A DNA stretch of 64,000 bases, taken from NCBI RefSeq assembly GCF_012726265.1, contig NZ_JAASAG010000015.1:1-64000 (forward strand). The letters are read 5' to 3'. Origin of the DNA: Streptomyces sp. HNM0575. GTDB taxonomy: Bacteria; Actinomycetota; Actinomycetes; Streptomycetales; Streptomycetaceae. Of this stretch, positions 1 through 8,997 are shown one piece after another. A model generated the notes under the pieces. It was not told the DNA's origin. It did no database searches and saw only the letters and a list, made by a program, of their open reading frames with translations. The stretch's first letter is position 1. The number at the start of each line of letters is the position of its first letter. The position numbers were made by a program, and so were the translations under genes.

Positions 1-109
1 CATAGCGTGAGGGAAACGCCCGGTTACTTTCCGAACCCGGAAGCTAAGCCTTACTGCGCCGATGGTACTGCATGCGGGAGCGTGTGGGAGAGTAGGACAC
101 CGCCGAACT
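1..109 (+). rRNA. rrf: 5S ribosomal RNA, 5'-truncated by the window edge
   Basis: The window opens about ten bases inside a 5S rRNA. The conserved loop sequence CCGAACCCGGAAGCTAAG, the GCGCCGATGGTACTGC stretch and the closing GGGAGAGTAGGAC...CCGCCGAAC are all present and match actinobacterial 5S genes. This marks the 3' end of an rRNA operon whose 16S and 23S genes lie to the left. No tRNA follows before the terminator. The exact 3' end is uncertain by a few bases. Confidence 0.95.
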
Positions 110-120
110 ATTAGTAAAGG

Positions 121-167
121 GCCCGTGGCCCACAGCGTGCATTGCGCTGTGGGCCACGGGCTTTTTT
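121..167 (+). terminator. Rho-independent terminator of the rRNA operon
   Basis: Bases 121-137 pair perfectly with 145-161 (17 bp, very GC-rich, 7-base loop), followed by six T residues at 162-167. It lies just past the 5S gene and is the expected strong end of rrn transcription. Confidence 0.92.
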
Positions 168-253
168 GTGTTGAGAATGCTTTGTCATCCAGAACGGAAT
201 TGTGTGCGGGGTCTTGCCGAAGAGGCTCTGTGCGGCAGACAGGAGTCACGTCG

Positions 254-1582
254 ATGTCCACCGATTCGCCGGACGACCGGCCGGAGCGTAGTCCTCGCCA
301 GTCCGGGCCGAGGAGCGGCGACGACCGGCCGCGCGGTGGAAAGCGCGACGACCGTGCGAAGAACGACGGTGGTCGCGGACGGGGTGGTTACCGGCGTGAC
401 GACGGTCCTCGTGACGACCGGCGTGGTGAGCGGAAGGACCGTGAAAGGCCGCGTGGCGGCGGATCGCGGTGGGGCGAGCGCGACGGCCGGACCGAGGGCC
501 GGGACGAGCGTCGCTCCGGGGGGCAGCGGCCGGACAGGGGCAGGCATGAAGGGCCGCGGCAGGGGCGCCGCGATGACAAGCCGCGCGGGCCTCGCCGGGA
601 CGATGGCCGTGGCGGGAGCGGCAGTGGCGGCGAAGGCGGTCGTCGTCCGTATGGGCAGGGCGGTGGCGGCCGGGGACGGGACGACCGGGATCGCCGCGGT
701 GGTGGTTTCCGTGGGCGCCGGGACGACGGACGTGGTGGGCCCTCGCGTCGTCCGGGGCGTGACGAGCGCAGGGACGGGCGTCGGGACGATCGGCGGCCGG
801 ACCGGGAGGCGCCGCCGAGGCGGTTGCCGATCGACGAGGACGTCACGGGCGCCGAGATCGACAGGGAGGTCCGGCAGGAGCTGATGAGCCTGCCGAAGAC
901 GCTTGCCGAGGACGTCGCGAAGAACCTTGTGATGGTGGCCAGATTGCTGGATGAGGATCCGCAGGCGGCCTACGGCTATGCGCGGGTTGCGCTGCGGCTG
1001 GCCTCTCGGGTGCCGTCCGTGCGGGAGGCGGCGGGGTTCGCGGCGTACGCCGTGGAGAAGTACGCGGAGGCGCTGGCGGAGTTCCGTGCGGCGCGGCGCA
1101 TGACGGGGTTGCAGCATCTGTGGCCGGTCATGGCGGACTGTGAGCGCGGCATGGGGCGGCCCGAGAAGGCGCTCGCGATGGCGGGCGAGCCCGAGGTGCA
1201 GAAGCTCGACAAGGCGGGGCAGGTCGAAATGCGGCTCGTGGCGGCCGGTGCGCGGCGTGACATGGGGCAGGCCGAGGCGGCGGTTGTGACGTTGCAGAGC
1301 CCGGAGCTGGCGTCCAGTTCGCAGCAGCCGTGGACGGCGCGTCTGCGTTATGCGTATGCGGACGCGTTGCTCGAGGTGGGGCGTGCCGACGAGGCGCGTG
1401 AGTGGTTCGCCAAGGCGCTGGAGGCCGATCAGAGCGGCGCGACGGATGCGTCGGACAGGCTGGCGGAGCTGGACGGGGTGGAGTTCATCGACGCGCTGGA
1501 TCCGGAGGCCGAGGCCGAGGAGGCGTCGGGCGACGGGGCCGCGGAGGATGAAGGTCCGGCGGGCGCCCCGGCCGGCGAGTAG
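254..1582 (+). CDS. Arg/Gly/Asp-rich tetratricopeptide-type protein
   Basis: A protein of 442 residues, function unknown. Residues 1 to about 190 are disordered and made almost only of Arg, Gly, Asp and Pro, with many RRDD, GGRGR and RGG-like motifs. Residues about 195-410 form alpha-helical repeats of TPR character (DEDPQAAYGYARVAL, YAEALAEFRAARRM, GRADEAREWFAKALEAD). The C-terminus is acidic. The ATG at 254 was chosen over upstream in-frame starts because AGGAG lies at 241-245, 8 bases upstream, and an earlier start would run the frame into the 5S gene and its terminator. RGG-type segments in other proteins often bind RNA, which is only an inference here. The gene stands alone between two terminators. 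Confidence 0.85.
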   Translation: MSTDSPDDRPERSPRQSGPRSGDDRPRGGKRDDRAKNDGGRGRGGYRRDDGPRDDRRGERKDRERPRGGGSRWGERDGRTEGRDERRSGGQRPDRGRHEGPRQGRRDDKPRGPRRDDGRGGSGSGGEGGRRPYGQGGGGRGRDDRDRRGGGFRGRRDDGRGGPSRRPGRDERRDGRRDDRRPDREAPPRRLPIDEDVTGAEIDREVRQELMSLPKTLAEDVAKNLVMVARLLDEDPQAAYGYARVALRLASRVPSVREAAGFAAYAVEKYAEALAEFRAARRMTGLQHLWPVMADCERGMGRPEKALAMAGEPEVQKLDKAGQVEMRLVAAGARRDMGQAEAAVVTLQSPELASSSQQPWTARLRYAYADALLEVGRADEAREWFAKALEADQSGATDASDRLAELDGVEFIDALDPEAEAEEASGDGAAEDEGPAGAPAGE

Positions 1583-1609
1583 CGACCAGGGCCGGCGAGC
1601 GGAACGCAG

Positions 1610-1643
1610 GGGAGGCGGAGCCCACGGGCTCCGCCTCCCTTTC
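1610..1643. terminator. Bidirectional terminator between TPR gene and desD
   Basis: Bases 1610-1623 pair perfectly with 1626-1639 (14 bp, 2-base loop), followed by a short T-rich run on the plus strand. It lies between two convergent genes (TPR protein and desD) and can serve both. Confidence 0.8.
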
Positions 1644-1699
1644 TCATGTGTCCATGGAGCATGGCTCCGTGGAGCTTGTGTCCGTGGAGTGGGGCACGC

Positions 1700-3553
1700 T
1701 CATGGGGCGAAGCGTGCCAGGGGGTTGTCGAGCTCGCCGATGAGCTGAAGGGCGCCGGACGGGTCCTGGAGGTCGACCATCTGCTGGTTGTCGCGCAGCT
1801 GGAGACGGTTGAGGCAGGAGAGGGTGAACGTGTCGGCGAACAGGTCGTAGCGGGCGAAGCGTTCGGCGAGGTGGGGTGCCGACTTCTGGTAGTCGCGGAC
1901 GCAATCCGCGACGGCGGACCAGAAGGTGTCCTCGTCGAGGGTGCCGTTGCCGGCGAGGATCGCGTTGAAGAAGCGCAGGAAGCAGTCGAAGACGTCGGTG
2001 AAGAGGGAGAGGATCTTCATCTCTTCGGGGACGTCGGCGCGGATGCGTTCGACCTCGGGCGGGAGCTGTGCGTCGGGGTTCATCACCGCGATCTCTTCGG
2101 CGATGTCCTTGAAGACGGCGCGCTTGGGGGAGCCGTCCTCGTCCAGTACGAGGATGACGTTCTCGCCGTGCGGCATGAAGACCAGTTCGTACTCGTAGAA
2201 GCAGTGCAGCAGCGGCGTGAGATACACGTCGAGGTATCTGCGCAGCCAGGTCGACGCGTCCAGCCCCGACCCCTCGATCAGGGCCGTGGCCAGGGAGGCG
2301 CCGTCGGCGTCGGTGTGCAGGAGGGACGCCATGGTCGCCAGGCGTTCGCCGGGGGCGAGAAGCGGGACGGGGCTCTCCCGCCACAGGGCGGCAAGCATCT
2401 TCAGATATGGGGAGCCCTTGGGGGCGGCGGCCTCGTAGTGGGCGGGGTGGTAGCCCACGGCGGCGCACTCGCGCAGGATCGCCAGGCCCGACTCGCGCAG
2501 CACGTCGTCCGTGGCGACGAGGTCGGCGAGCCAGTCGTTGATGGCGGGCGTGGCCTTCATGTACTCGGCTGAAAGGCCGCGCAGGAAGCCCATGTTGAGC
2601 ACGGACAGTGCCGTCTTCACATAGTGCTTGCCGGGGTGGGTGGTGTTGAAGAACGTACGTATGGACTGCTGGGGGACGTGCTCGTCGTCGCCGTGGCCGA
2701 GGCAGACGAGATTGCGCCGTGCGACCTCGGCGGCGAAGGTGACGGACAGCTTGTTCCACCACTGCCACGGATGGACGGGGATCAGGAAGTAGTCGTCCAG
2801 ATCGAGGCCCTCCTCCTGCATGGCGGCGGAGAAGCGGCGGAGCGACTGCGCGGACAGTTCCGAGAGCAGCAGCTTGTCGTAGCCGATGTCGGCCGAGGCC
2901 GTGAACGTGGCGTGGTCGCGGTGGGCCGCGAGCCAGATCAGCCGCACGGAGGCGGCGGCCTCGGGGGCGTACGCCCGGTACTCGGCGATGTCGAAGCCGA
3001 GACGGCCGTTGTTGGCGACGAAGCAGGGGTGGCCCTCCGTCATGCCCGCCTCGATCTCCTGGAAGCCGGAGCGTGCGAGGCGGCCGGCGCTCACGGGCGT
3101 ACGAGCCAGCTTGTAGGCCGTGCTGGAGAGGGTGGAGCTGATCTCCTCCAGATAGACGGGGAGGATGTCGTCGCCGATGCCGAGCGAGCCGCGCAGTTCG
3201 GTGATGAACTCCAGGGCGTCGAGGCGGAGTCGGGCGCCGTGGCGGTGACGGGTGATCGTGTCCGGCTCGACCTGCCAGTGGTCGAGGGCGAACTTCCGTG
3301 CTGTGAAACGGTATTCGGTGTCTCCGTCGTCGCTGTGCACGGAGTGGCGGCGGTACGGGGCGCTCGCGTCTCCGTCCCGCTGCGGCTCGTGCTGCTGGGG
3401 GTCGTGGTCCGGCAGCGGGGCGGGCGTCAGCAGCCGTTCGTGTGCGAACTCCGCGAGCGCCTTGCGTATCAGCAGCCGGTTGGCCGACTCCCAGCGTTCC
3501 GGCGTGAGATGGGCGACGGCCTCGCGGGGGGAGAGGGCGGCGGGGTCGTTCAT
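1700..3553 (-). CDS. desD: DesD-type desferrioxamine synthetase (IucA/IucC, NIS)
   Basis: A 617-residue NRPS-independent siderophore synthetase. Family knowledge: DesD uses ATP to adenylate and then oligomerise and macrocyclise N-hydroxy-N-succinyl-cadaverine into desferrioxamine E and relatives. Visible family motifs include EGHPCFVANNGRLGF, the HPWQWW segment, RTFFNTTHPGKHYVKTALS and the C-terminal FMPHGEN loop of the IucA/IucC and FhuF-like parts. Full length for the family. Its ATG (3553-3551) overlaps the desC stop in an ATGA junction, so it is translationally coupled as the last gene of desABCD. Expected to be repressed by iron through the box upstream of desA. Confidence 0.95.
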   Translation of the reverse strand: MNDPAALSPREAVAHLTPERWESANRLLIRKALAEFAHERLLTPAPLPDHDPQQHEPQRDGDASAPYRRHSVHSDDGDTEYRFTARKFALDHWQVEPDTITRHRHGARLRLDALEFITELRGSLGIGDDILPVYLEEISSTLSSTAYKLARTPVSAGRLARSGFQEIEAGMTEGHPCFVANNGRLGFDIAEYRAYAPEAAASVRLIWLAAHRDHATFTASADIGYDKLLLSELSAQSLRRFSAAMQEEGLDLDDYFLIPVHPWQWWNKLSVTFAAEVARRNLVCLGHGDDEHVPQQSIRTFFNTTHPGKHYVKTALSVLNMGFLRGLSAEYMKATPAINDWLADLVATDDVLRESGLAILRECAAVGYHPAHYEAAAPKGSPYLKMLAALWRESPVPLLAPGERLATMASLLHTDADGASLATALIEGSGLDASTWLRRYLDVYLTPLLHCFYEYELVFMPHGENVILVLDEDGSPKRAVFKDIAEEIAVMNPDAQLPPEVERIRADVPEEMKILSLFTDVFDCFLRFFNAILAGNGTLDEDTFWSAVADCVRDYQKSAPHLAERFARYDLFADTFTLSCLNRLQLRDNQQMVDLQDPSGALQLIGELDNPLARFAP

Positions 3554-4218
3554 GGGCTCTTCGTCCCTCCTGGGGCGTCAGGGCGCTGGAGCGTGGCACG
3601 GGCGGCTTCGAACTGCTCGCGGGTGCACATGCTCAGGTAGGCGAACTTCTCGGGCTTGGCGATGGTGCGTTCGATGCGGAAGCCGACGGCTTCGTTGAGC
3701 GCGTGTACGGCGGTGTTGCGCACGTCGGGTTCGACGACGACACGGCGAGTGTGCGGGTCCGCGAAGAGCATGTCCATCACGGTGGTGATCACGGCGAGGG
3801 TGAAGCCGTGCAGCGGCGCATCTGACGGTGCGCACAGGAAGTGCATGCCGACGTCACCCTGTTGGGGCTCGTAGAGGCCCTTCAGCTCGACGTGGGCGGG
3901 GTCGTAGCGCTCCATGAGGAAGCGCGGCTCGTGCTCGTGGAAGCCGAGGTAGGCGTCTTGGTGCTCGGAGGCCGCGATGGCCATGAACTCCCGCTCCACG
4001 TCGGTGAGCGTGGCCTCCTGCATCAGCCAGAACGACGACTTGGGGTGGGTGAGCCAGCCGTGCAGCAACTCGGCGTCGGCCGCCGGGTCGACGGGCCGCA
4101 GGGCGAAGCGGCCCAAGTGCTCGTCGGTGCGGGTGTGGACGGTGAGTGCGTCGGCCTCGTCGCGTCCGGCAGCCGTACGGGCGCCGCCGGAGCCGTTCGT
4201 GCTGCGGGAGCCGGTCAT
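3550..4218 (-). CDS. desC: DesC-type GNAT acyltransferase
   Basis: A 222-residue GNAT-fold N-acyltransferase of the siderophore type. Family knowledge: DesC transfers succinyl or acetyl groups from CoA to N-hydroxycadaverine, giving the hydroxamic acid units for DesD. The fold is visible in FALRPVDPAADAELLHGWLTHP, the EPQQGDVGMHFLCAP strand and the CoA-binding/C-terminal part VVEPDVRNTAVHALNEAVGF. The first about 25 residues are a Ser/Gly/Arg-rich leader. The start was set at the ATG at 4218 because it overlaps the desB stop (ATGA), as happens again at the desC-desD border. The frame stays open upstream but would overlap desB. Confidence 0.93.
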   Translation of the reverse strand: MTGSRSTNGSGGARTAAGRDEADALTVHTRTDEHLGRFALRPVDPAADAELLHGWLTHPKSSFWLMQEATLTDVEREFMAIAASEHQDAYLGFHEHEPRFLMERYDPAHVELKGLYEPQQGDVGMHFLCAPSDAPLHGFTLAVITTVMDMLFADPHTRRVVVEPDVRNTAVHALNEAVGFRIERTIAKPEKFAYLSMCTREQFEAARATLQRPDAPGGTKSP

Positions 4219-5588
4219 GAGAGCGGAGCCTCCGTCCCTGTGGCGGGGGCCGGTGCCGTGTCGGGCGCCGGTGCGCTGAAGTCCTGGAAGGCGATGGAGC
4301 GTTCGACGTGGTAGTGCTCGCGGCCGAGCATCTCCCGGATGATCCAGGAGTTGCGGTAGGCCGCCATGCCCAGGTCGGGCGTGACGAAGCCGTGCGTGTG
4401 CAGCTCGGCGTTCTGTACGTAGATCTCGCCGCCGGCGGAACCGCCGGTGTCCACACGGTAGTTGCGCCGTACGGCGAAGCGGCCCTGTTCGTCGTGTTCG
4501 ATGCGGTGCGCGACGGGGGCGAGGAACTCCGGGGTGCTGTAGCGGTATCCGGTGGCGAGGACGAGCCCCTCGGTGGTGAGGGTGAAGTCCTGCTTCTGTT
4601 CCTCCTGCCGCAGGCCGAGGGTGTACGAACCGGAGGCCTCGTCGTAAGAGGCGTCCGTCAGCGCGGTGTTGGTCATCAGCCGCGTGGGGCAGGGGCCGCG
4701 GAGGCTCTTCTGGTAGAGCAGATCGAAGATGGCGTCGATCAGTTCGGTGTTGATGCCCTTGTAGAGGTTCTTCTGCGAGGCGACCAGCTCGTCGCGGGTG
4801 GCGGGCGGAAGGCCGTGGAAGTAGTCCACGTACTCCGGCGACGTCATCTCCAGCGTCAGCTTGGTGTATTCGAGGGGGAAGAAGCGCGGGGAGCGGGTGA
4901 CCCACGTCAGGTGGTAGTCGTGGGCCCCGATGTCCTGGAGCAGGTCGTAGTAGATCTCGGCCGCGCTCTGGCCGCTGCCGACGACGGCTACGGACTTCTT
5001 GTCCTGAAGCTCCGAACGGTGTTGCAGATAGCGGGAGTTGTGGATGAAGTCGCCGCCGAGGCCCTGGCAGGAGTCGGGTATGTGGGGCGGTGTGCCGGTG
5101 CCCAGCACGAGCCTCCTGCCGCGGTACGTGAGCTGCTCGCCGGAGGCGAGGTCGTCCGCGCGGACGAGGTAGAGCTGCTCGTCCTCGTCGAACTCGACAC
5201 CGGTGACACGGGTGTTGAAGCGGACCGAGTCCAGCTTTTCCGCGGCCCAGCGGCAGTAGTCGTTGTACTCGGCGCGCAGGGGATAGAAGCTCTCGCGGAT
5301 GTAGAAGGCGTAGAGACGGCCCATCTCCTTCAGGTAGTTGAGGAAGGAGAAGCGCGAGGTCGGGTCGGCCAGGGTGACCAGGTCGGACATGAACGGCGTC
5401 TGGAGCGTGCTGTCTTCGAGCAGCATCCCCGGATGCCAGTCGAACTCCGGCTTGTCGTCGAGGAAGAGCCCGTCGAGTTCATCGATGGGCTCCGTCAGGC
5501 AGGCAAGGCCCAGATTGAAGGGGCCCAGGCCGACGGCTACGAAGTCGTGGATGCGGGCGGTGTCTTGCGGGGTGGACACGGTGGACAC
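4215..5588 (-). CDS. desB: DesB-type lysine/cadaverine N-monooxygenase
   Basis: A 457-residue flavin-dependent N-hydroxylating monooxygenase of the SidA/IucD/PvdA group. Expected reaction: FAD- and NADPH-dependent N-hydroxylation of cadaverine, step two of desferrioxamine synthesis. The FAD site is VGLGPFNLGLA near residue 18, the NADPH site is VVGSGQSAAEIYYDLL near residue 205, and the late ATGY motif (LATGYRY) is present. It starts at a GTG with GGAGA 9 bases upstream. 37 bases separate it from desA, and it overlaps desC by four bases. The C-terminal tail has Pro/Ala repeats (PAPDTAPAPATG). Confidence 0.95.
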   Translation of the reverse strand: MSTVSTPQDTARIHDFVAVGLGPFNLGLACLTEPIDELDGLFLDDKPEFDWHPGMLLEDSTLQTPFMSDLVTLADPTSRFSFLNYLKEMGRLYAFYIRESFYPLRAEYNDYCRWAAEKLDSVRFNTRVTGVEFDEDEQLYLVRADDLASGEQLTYRGRRLVLGTGTPPHIPDSCQGLGGDFIHNSRYLQHRSELQDKKSVAVVGSGQSAAEIYYDLLQDIGAHDYHLTWVTRSPRFFPLEYTKLTLEMTSPEYVDYFHGLPPATRDELVASQKNLYKGINTELIDAIFDLLYQKSLRGPCPTRLMTNTALTDASYDEASGSYTLGLRQEEQKQDFTLTTEGLVLATGYRYSTPEFLAPVAHRIEHDEQGRFAVRRNYRVDTGGSAGGEIYVQNAELHTHGFVTPDLGMAAYRNSWIIREMLGREHYHVERSIAFQDFSAPAPDTAPAPATGTEAPLS

Positions 5589-5625
5589 GTGAATGGGTCT
5601 CCGGATCTCCGGGGGCAGGCGGCGG

Positions 5626-7158
5626 TCAGCTGGCTCGGGGGTGGACCGGCTCCGGGTCCGTGCCGGGCCGTCGGGAGTCGAGACCGCCCTGTCGCGCGGT
5701 GAGGCGGCGGCCGGCGTGCTCGGCGACGAGGTCGAGCACGGCGGCGATGTCGTCGATCGACGTCTCCGGATTGAGCAGCGTGAACTTCAGATAGTGCCGT
5801 CCGTCGACGACCGTGGACGCCACGACGGCCTCGCCGGAGGCGAACAGGGCCTGCCTGGCGTGCAGATTGACCTCGTCGGCCAGCGTCCCGCTCGCGGGCT
5901 GCGGCGGCAGGTAGCGGAAGACGAGGGTGCTCAGCTGCGGCCGGGTGACGACCTCGAACCGGGGGTCGTCGCGCAGCAGTTGCCACGCCTCCGACGCCCT
6001 GTCCACCACCTCGTCGAAGAGTTCGCCGACGCCGGCGGCGCCCATGATGCGCAGTGTCAGCCACAGCTTCAGCGCGTCGAAGCGACGCGTGGTCTGGATG
6101 GACTTGTCGACCTGGTTGGGGATCGCGTTCTCCGCCATCCGTCTCGGGTTGAGATAGTCCGCGTGGTACGTGACATGGCGCAGCGCGGCCTGGTCGCGTA
6201 CGAGCACGGCGCTCGAACTGACCGGCTGGAAGAAGGACTTGTGGTAGTCCACGGTCACCGAGTCGGCGCGCTCGATGCCGTCGAGGAGATGACGGCGGCG
6301 TGAGACCAGCAGCCCGCAGCCGTAGGCGGCGTCCACGTGCATCCACGTACCGGCGCGCTCGCACAGCTCGGCGATATCGGGCAGCGGGTCGATGCTGCCG
6401 AAGTCCGTGGTGCCCGCGGTGGCCACCACGGCCATCACCACGAGGTCCTCGCGCTCACAGCGCTCGAGTTCGGCGGCGAGCGCGGAGGGGCGCATCCTGC
6501 GGTCGTCGTCGCAGGGCATGGAGACGACGGCCTCCGCTCCCAGGCCCAGCAGCGTCGCGGCCTTCTCGATGCTGAAGTGGCTGCACTCGGATGTGAGGAC
6601 GCGCAGGCGGGGCAGGATCTCCGGCTTGCGCAGCGGCTTCGCGGAGTTCTTCTGCGCGAGGCGGCACGCCTCCTCACGGGCCAGCAGCAGCGCCTGGAGG
6701 TTGGACTGCGTACCGCCGCTGGTGAAGATGCCGTCGGCGGCGGTGCCGAGACCGATCCGCTCGGCCGTCCACGCGATGAGGTGGCGCTCGACGAGGGTGC
6801 CGCCGGCGCTCTGATCCCAGGTGTCCATCGAGGAGTTGACGGCCGAGATGACGGCTTCTCCGAGAACTGCCGGGATGACGACGGGACAGTTGAGGTGGGC
6901 GAGATAGCGGGGGTGGTGGAAGTAGACGGCGTCCCGGAGGTAGATGTCCTCGAGCTCGTCCAGGGCGGCGGCCGGGTCGCCGAGCGGTTCCTCCAGATCG
7001 ATTCCGGTTACGGCCGGGGCGAGTTGTGACGGGGTGATCCCGGTGAAGGGGTGCTCGGTGCCGGCGATCTTCTCCGCCACGCGGCCGATGCCTTCGGTGA
7101 GGGAACGTCGGTAGTGCTCCGCCGTCCGGTCGTTGAGCAGGTGCGACCTGCTGCGCAT
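5626..7158 (-). CDS. desA: DesA-type PLP-dependent lysine decarboxylase
   Basis: A 510-residue group II PLP decarboxylase. Expected reaction: L-lysine to cadaverine, the first step to desferrioxamine. The typical motifs are FHHPRYLAHLNCP, the substrate/PLP segment TSGGTQSNLQALLLAREEA, HVDAAYGCGLL (the PLP-nitrogen Asp) and VDYHKSFFQP, whose Lys near position 307 should form the PLP Schiff base. The ATG at 7158 was chosen over an upstream in-frame start because GGAGG lies 7 bases before it and the protein then begins MRSRSHLL like other DesA proteins. The last about 20 residues (RQGGLDSRRPGTDPEP...) are an extra tail. An iron box lies about 50 bases upstream. Confidence 0.95.
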   Translation of the reverse strand: MRSRSHLLNDRTAEHYRRSLTEGIGRVAEKIAGTEHPFTGITPSQLAPAVTGIDLEEPLGDPAAALDELEDIYLRDAVYFHHPRYLAHLNCPVVIPAVLGEAVISAVNSSMDTWDQSAGGTLVERHLIAWTAERIGLGTAADGIFTSGGTQSNLQALLLAREEACRLAQKNSAKPLRKPEILPRLRVLTSECSHFSIEKAATLLGLGAEAVVSMPCDDDRRMRPSALAAELERCEREDLVVMAVVATAGTTDFGSIDPLPDIAELCERAGTWMHVDAAYGCGLLVSRRRHLLDGIERADSVTVDYHKSFFQPVSSSAVLVRDQAALRHVTYHADYLNPRRMAENAIPNQVDKSIQTTRRFDALKLWLTLRIMGAAGVGELFDEVVDRASEAWQLLRDDPRFEVVTRPQLSTLVFRYLPPQPASGTLADEVNLHARQALFASGEAVVASTVVDGRHYLKFTLLNPETSIDDIAAVLDLVAEHAGRRLTARQGGLDSRRPGTDPEPVHPRAS

Positions 7159-7209
7159 GAACTGTCCTCCCTGGCGCGGGCGTCGTCTGCATCGCACGAA
7201 GCGTACGGG

Positions 7210-7228
7210 TAGGTAAGGCTACCCTAAC
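7210..7228 (-). promoter_or_regulatory. Iron box (DmdR/IdeR/DtxR-type operator) of desABCD
   Basis: On the minus strand the site reads TTAGGGTAGCCTTACCTA, a close match to the 19-bp actinobacterial iron box TTAGGTTAGGCTCACCTAA known for DmdR1 and IdeR. It lies about 50 bases before the desA start, where a bound repressor would block the promoter. Derepression on iron starvation is inferred from the family. Confidence 0.88.
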
Positions 7229-7401
7229 TTTTCCGGAGTTATAGGCAAGGGCATGGTGGGGCGGAGGAAGAGCAGGCTTCCGGTTGTTCCCGTCGGGTCT
7301 TCGGATCCCTGCGTACGTCCGAGTATGTCCGGAGACGTCCCAGGCGACGGATGCCCGAGGGCCGGTCGTGACACCGGTCAGGTGTGGGGCGTCTCTCAGT
7401 C

Positions 7402-8772
7402 TCAGGAGCCGGAGCCGCCGGAGCCGTTCTCCAGGACGCGGAGGACCAGACCCGTCGCCGGCTTCGGGCCGAAGGAGGTGGACTTGCGCGGCATCTTCAC
7501 GCCCTGCTCGGCGAGTTCGCGCACGGTCTCCTCCCGTACGGGCCGCATCAGCACCGCCGTGCCGTGCGTCTGCGCGGCCTTGCCGGCGGCCGCCGCGGCG
7601 TCGTGGATGTAGGCGATGTGCTCCGGGCGGTCGGGCACGCGCCACACCGCGTCGAGCAGCACGGAATGCAGCACTGTGGCGTCCAAGTGGCGCCAGGCGG
7701 CGGGGCGTTCGGTGCCCAGGCTCTGCTCCAGCAGGCGGGGCGAAGGGTCGTGGAGGAGATGGAACGCGCCGGCGCCGTCGGTGAGGAGGAAGGCGTTGCC
7801 GTGCGTCTCGTCCAGCACGTGGAGGGCCTGCGGCAACGACTGTGCGGTGAGGGCTCGTACGCGGAAGGCGCCACTGGATTCGACGGCATGCAGGGCCTGT
7901 TGGAGCGGCAGCTCGGTGAGCACCCGGTGGATGGGCTGCACCAGCAGGGGGTGGCGGACGGTGTCGACGAGGAGGACGAGGCCGTAGTCCCAGGGGGAGT
8001 CCGGCTCGCGGCCCGACTCCCCCCGAGGCGTGGGGTGTTCGCCGACCTCCCCGCCGCCCTGCTCGTCGTCGTGCTCGTCGTGTTCGTCCGCGTGCTCGCC
8101 GCGCAGCCGCAGATACGTCGCCCAGCGGTGGTGCCCGTCGGCGATCAGAGCACGGTGCCGGGCCAAGTCGGCGTCGATCTCGGCGAGTTCGGACGGATCG
8201 GTGAGCGCCCACAGCCGGTGGCAGAAGCCGTCCTCCGTCGTGGTGGAGAGCAACGGCGTGCGGTGTACGGCCCGTTCGACGACGGCGGCGGCTCCTGTCA
8301 CGGTGCCGTCGCCGCGGTAGGAGAGCAGCAGCGGCTCCAGGTTGGCGCCCGTGGCGTGCATCAGTGCGGCACGGTCCTCCACGACGTCGTCCATGACGTC
8401 CTCGTGCGGAAGCACGACGCCGTCCTCGGGCGGTGAGAGGTGCAGCGCGCCGATGAGGCCCCGCTGGAGAAGCCGCCCGCGGCGCTGCTCGTAGACGTAC
8501 AGCGCCGGATGCGGATCCTGCGCCAGCACGCCCTCGGCACGCCATGTGCGCAGTGTCGCGGCCGCCTTGGCCTGCCTGCCGGTCGTGTCGCGGGCCTGCG
8601 GCAGGATGAGCCGGACGATGTTGTACGGGTCGGCCGTCTCCAGGTTCCGCAGCTCGTCCGGGCGGACCACGACGTCGTACGGCGGCGAGGTCACGGCGGC
8701 GAGGGAGCCCACCTTCCAGGGCGCGTAACGCAGCCCGCGGAAGGGCCTGAGCCGGAGGCCGTCATCGGTCAT
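7402..8772 (-). CDS. DUF1015 family protein
   Basis: A 456-residue protein of the DUF1015 family, whose biochemical role is not firmly established. Family signatures are the N-terminus LRPFRGLRYAPWKVG, SPPYDVV, DPYNIVRLILPQ, the central IADGHHRWATYLRLR and the C-terminal KMPRKSTSFGPKPATGLVLR. Between residues about 215 and 245 a charged insert (HADEHDEHDDEQGGGEVGEH) interrupts the core. ATG at 8772 was taken; an in-frame GTG directly before it is possible. The gene follows the same direction as desA but is 243 bases away and upstream of the iron box, so it is a separate unit. It is divergent from the HAD gene. Confidence 0.88.
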   Translation of the reverse strand: MTDDGLRLRPFRGLRYAPWKVGSLAAVTSPPYDVVVRPDELRNLETADPYNIVRLILPQARDTTGRQAKAAATLRTWRAEGVLAQDPHPALYVYEQRRGRLLQRGLIGALHLSPPEDGVVLPHEDVMDDVVEDRAALMHATGANLEPLLLSYRGDGTVTGAAAVVERAVHRTPLLSTTTEDGFCHRLWALTDPSELAEIDADLARHRALIADGHHRWATYLRLRGEHADEHDEHDDEQGGGEVGEHPTPRGESGREPDSPWDYGLVLLVDTVRHPLLVQPIHRVLTELPLQQALHAVESSGAFRVRALTAQSLPQALHVLDETHGNAFLLTDGAGAFHLLHDPSPRLLEQSLGTERPAAWRHLDATVLHSVLLDAVWRVPDRPEHIAYIHDAAAAAGKAAQTHGTAVLMRPVREETVRELAEQGVKMPRKSTSFGPKPATGLVLRVLENGSGGSGS

Positions 8773-8997
8773 CACCGCATGCTATGCCGCGGCCGCCGGG
8801 GGCCGTGAGGTCCGCACGGCCGGGGCGGGGGATGATCGGGAGACGGCTGACCGGGCACGGGAGACGGCGAACCGGGCATCGGGAGGAGCGGAGCGGGCCG
8901 GGCCGTGCCGTGCCGGGACGAGCGGACCGGGAAGCGGCCGGCGGCCGGCGGCGGAGCCGGTGAGGAAAGGGAACCCTTGCGAGGAGAGCGAGAGACC

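Noticed and set aside
110..253. tRNA gene behind the 5S rRNA
   Set aside because: No cloverleaf or TTCGA-type T-loop could be placed; the stretch is the terminator and the leader of the next gene.
185..1117. Minus-strand open frames over the TPR gene
   Set aside because: They arise from the GC-rich RGG repeats; no ribosome site, and the plus-strand protein has sensible domains.
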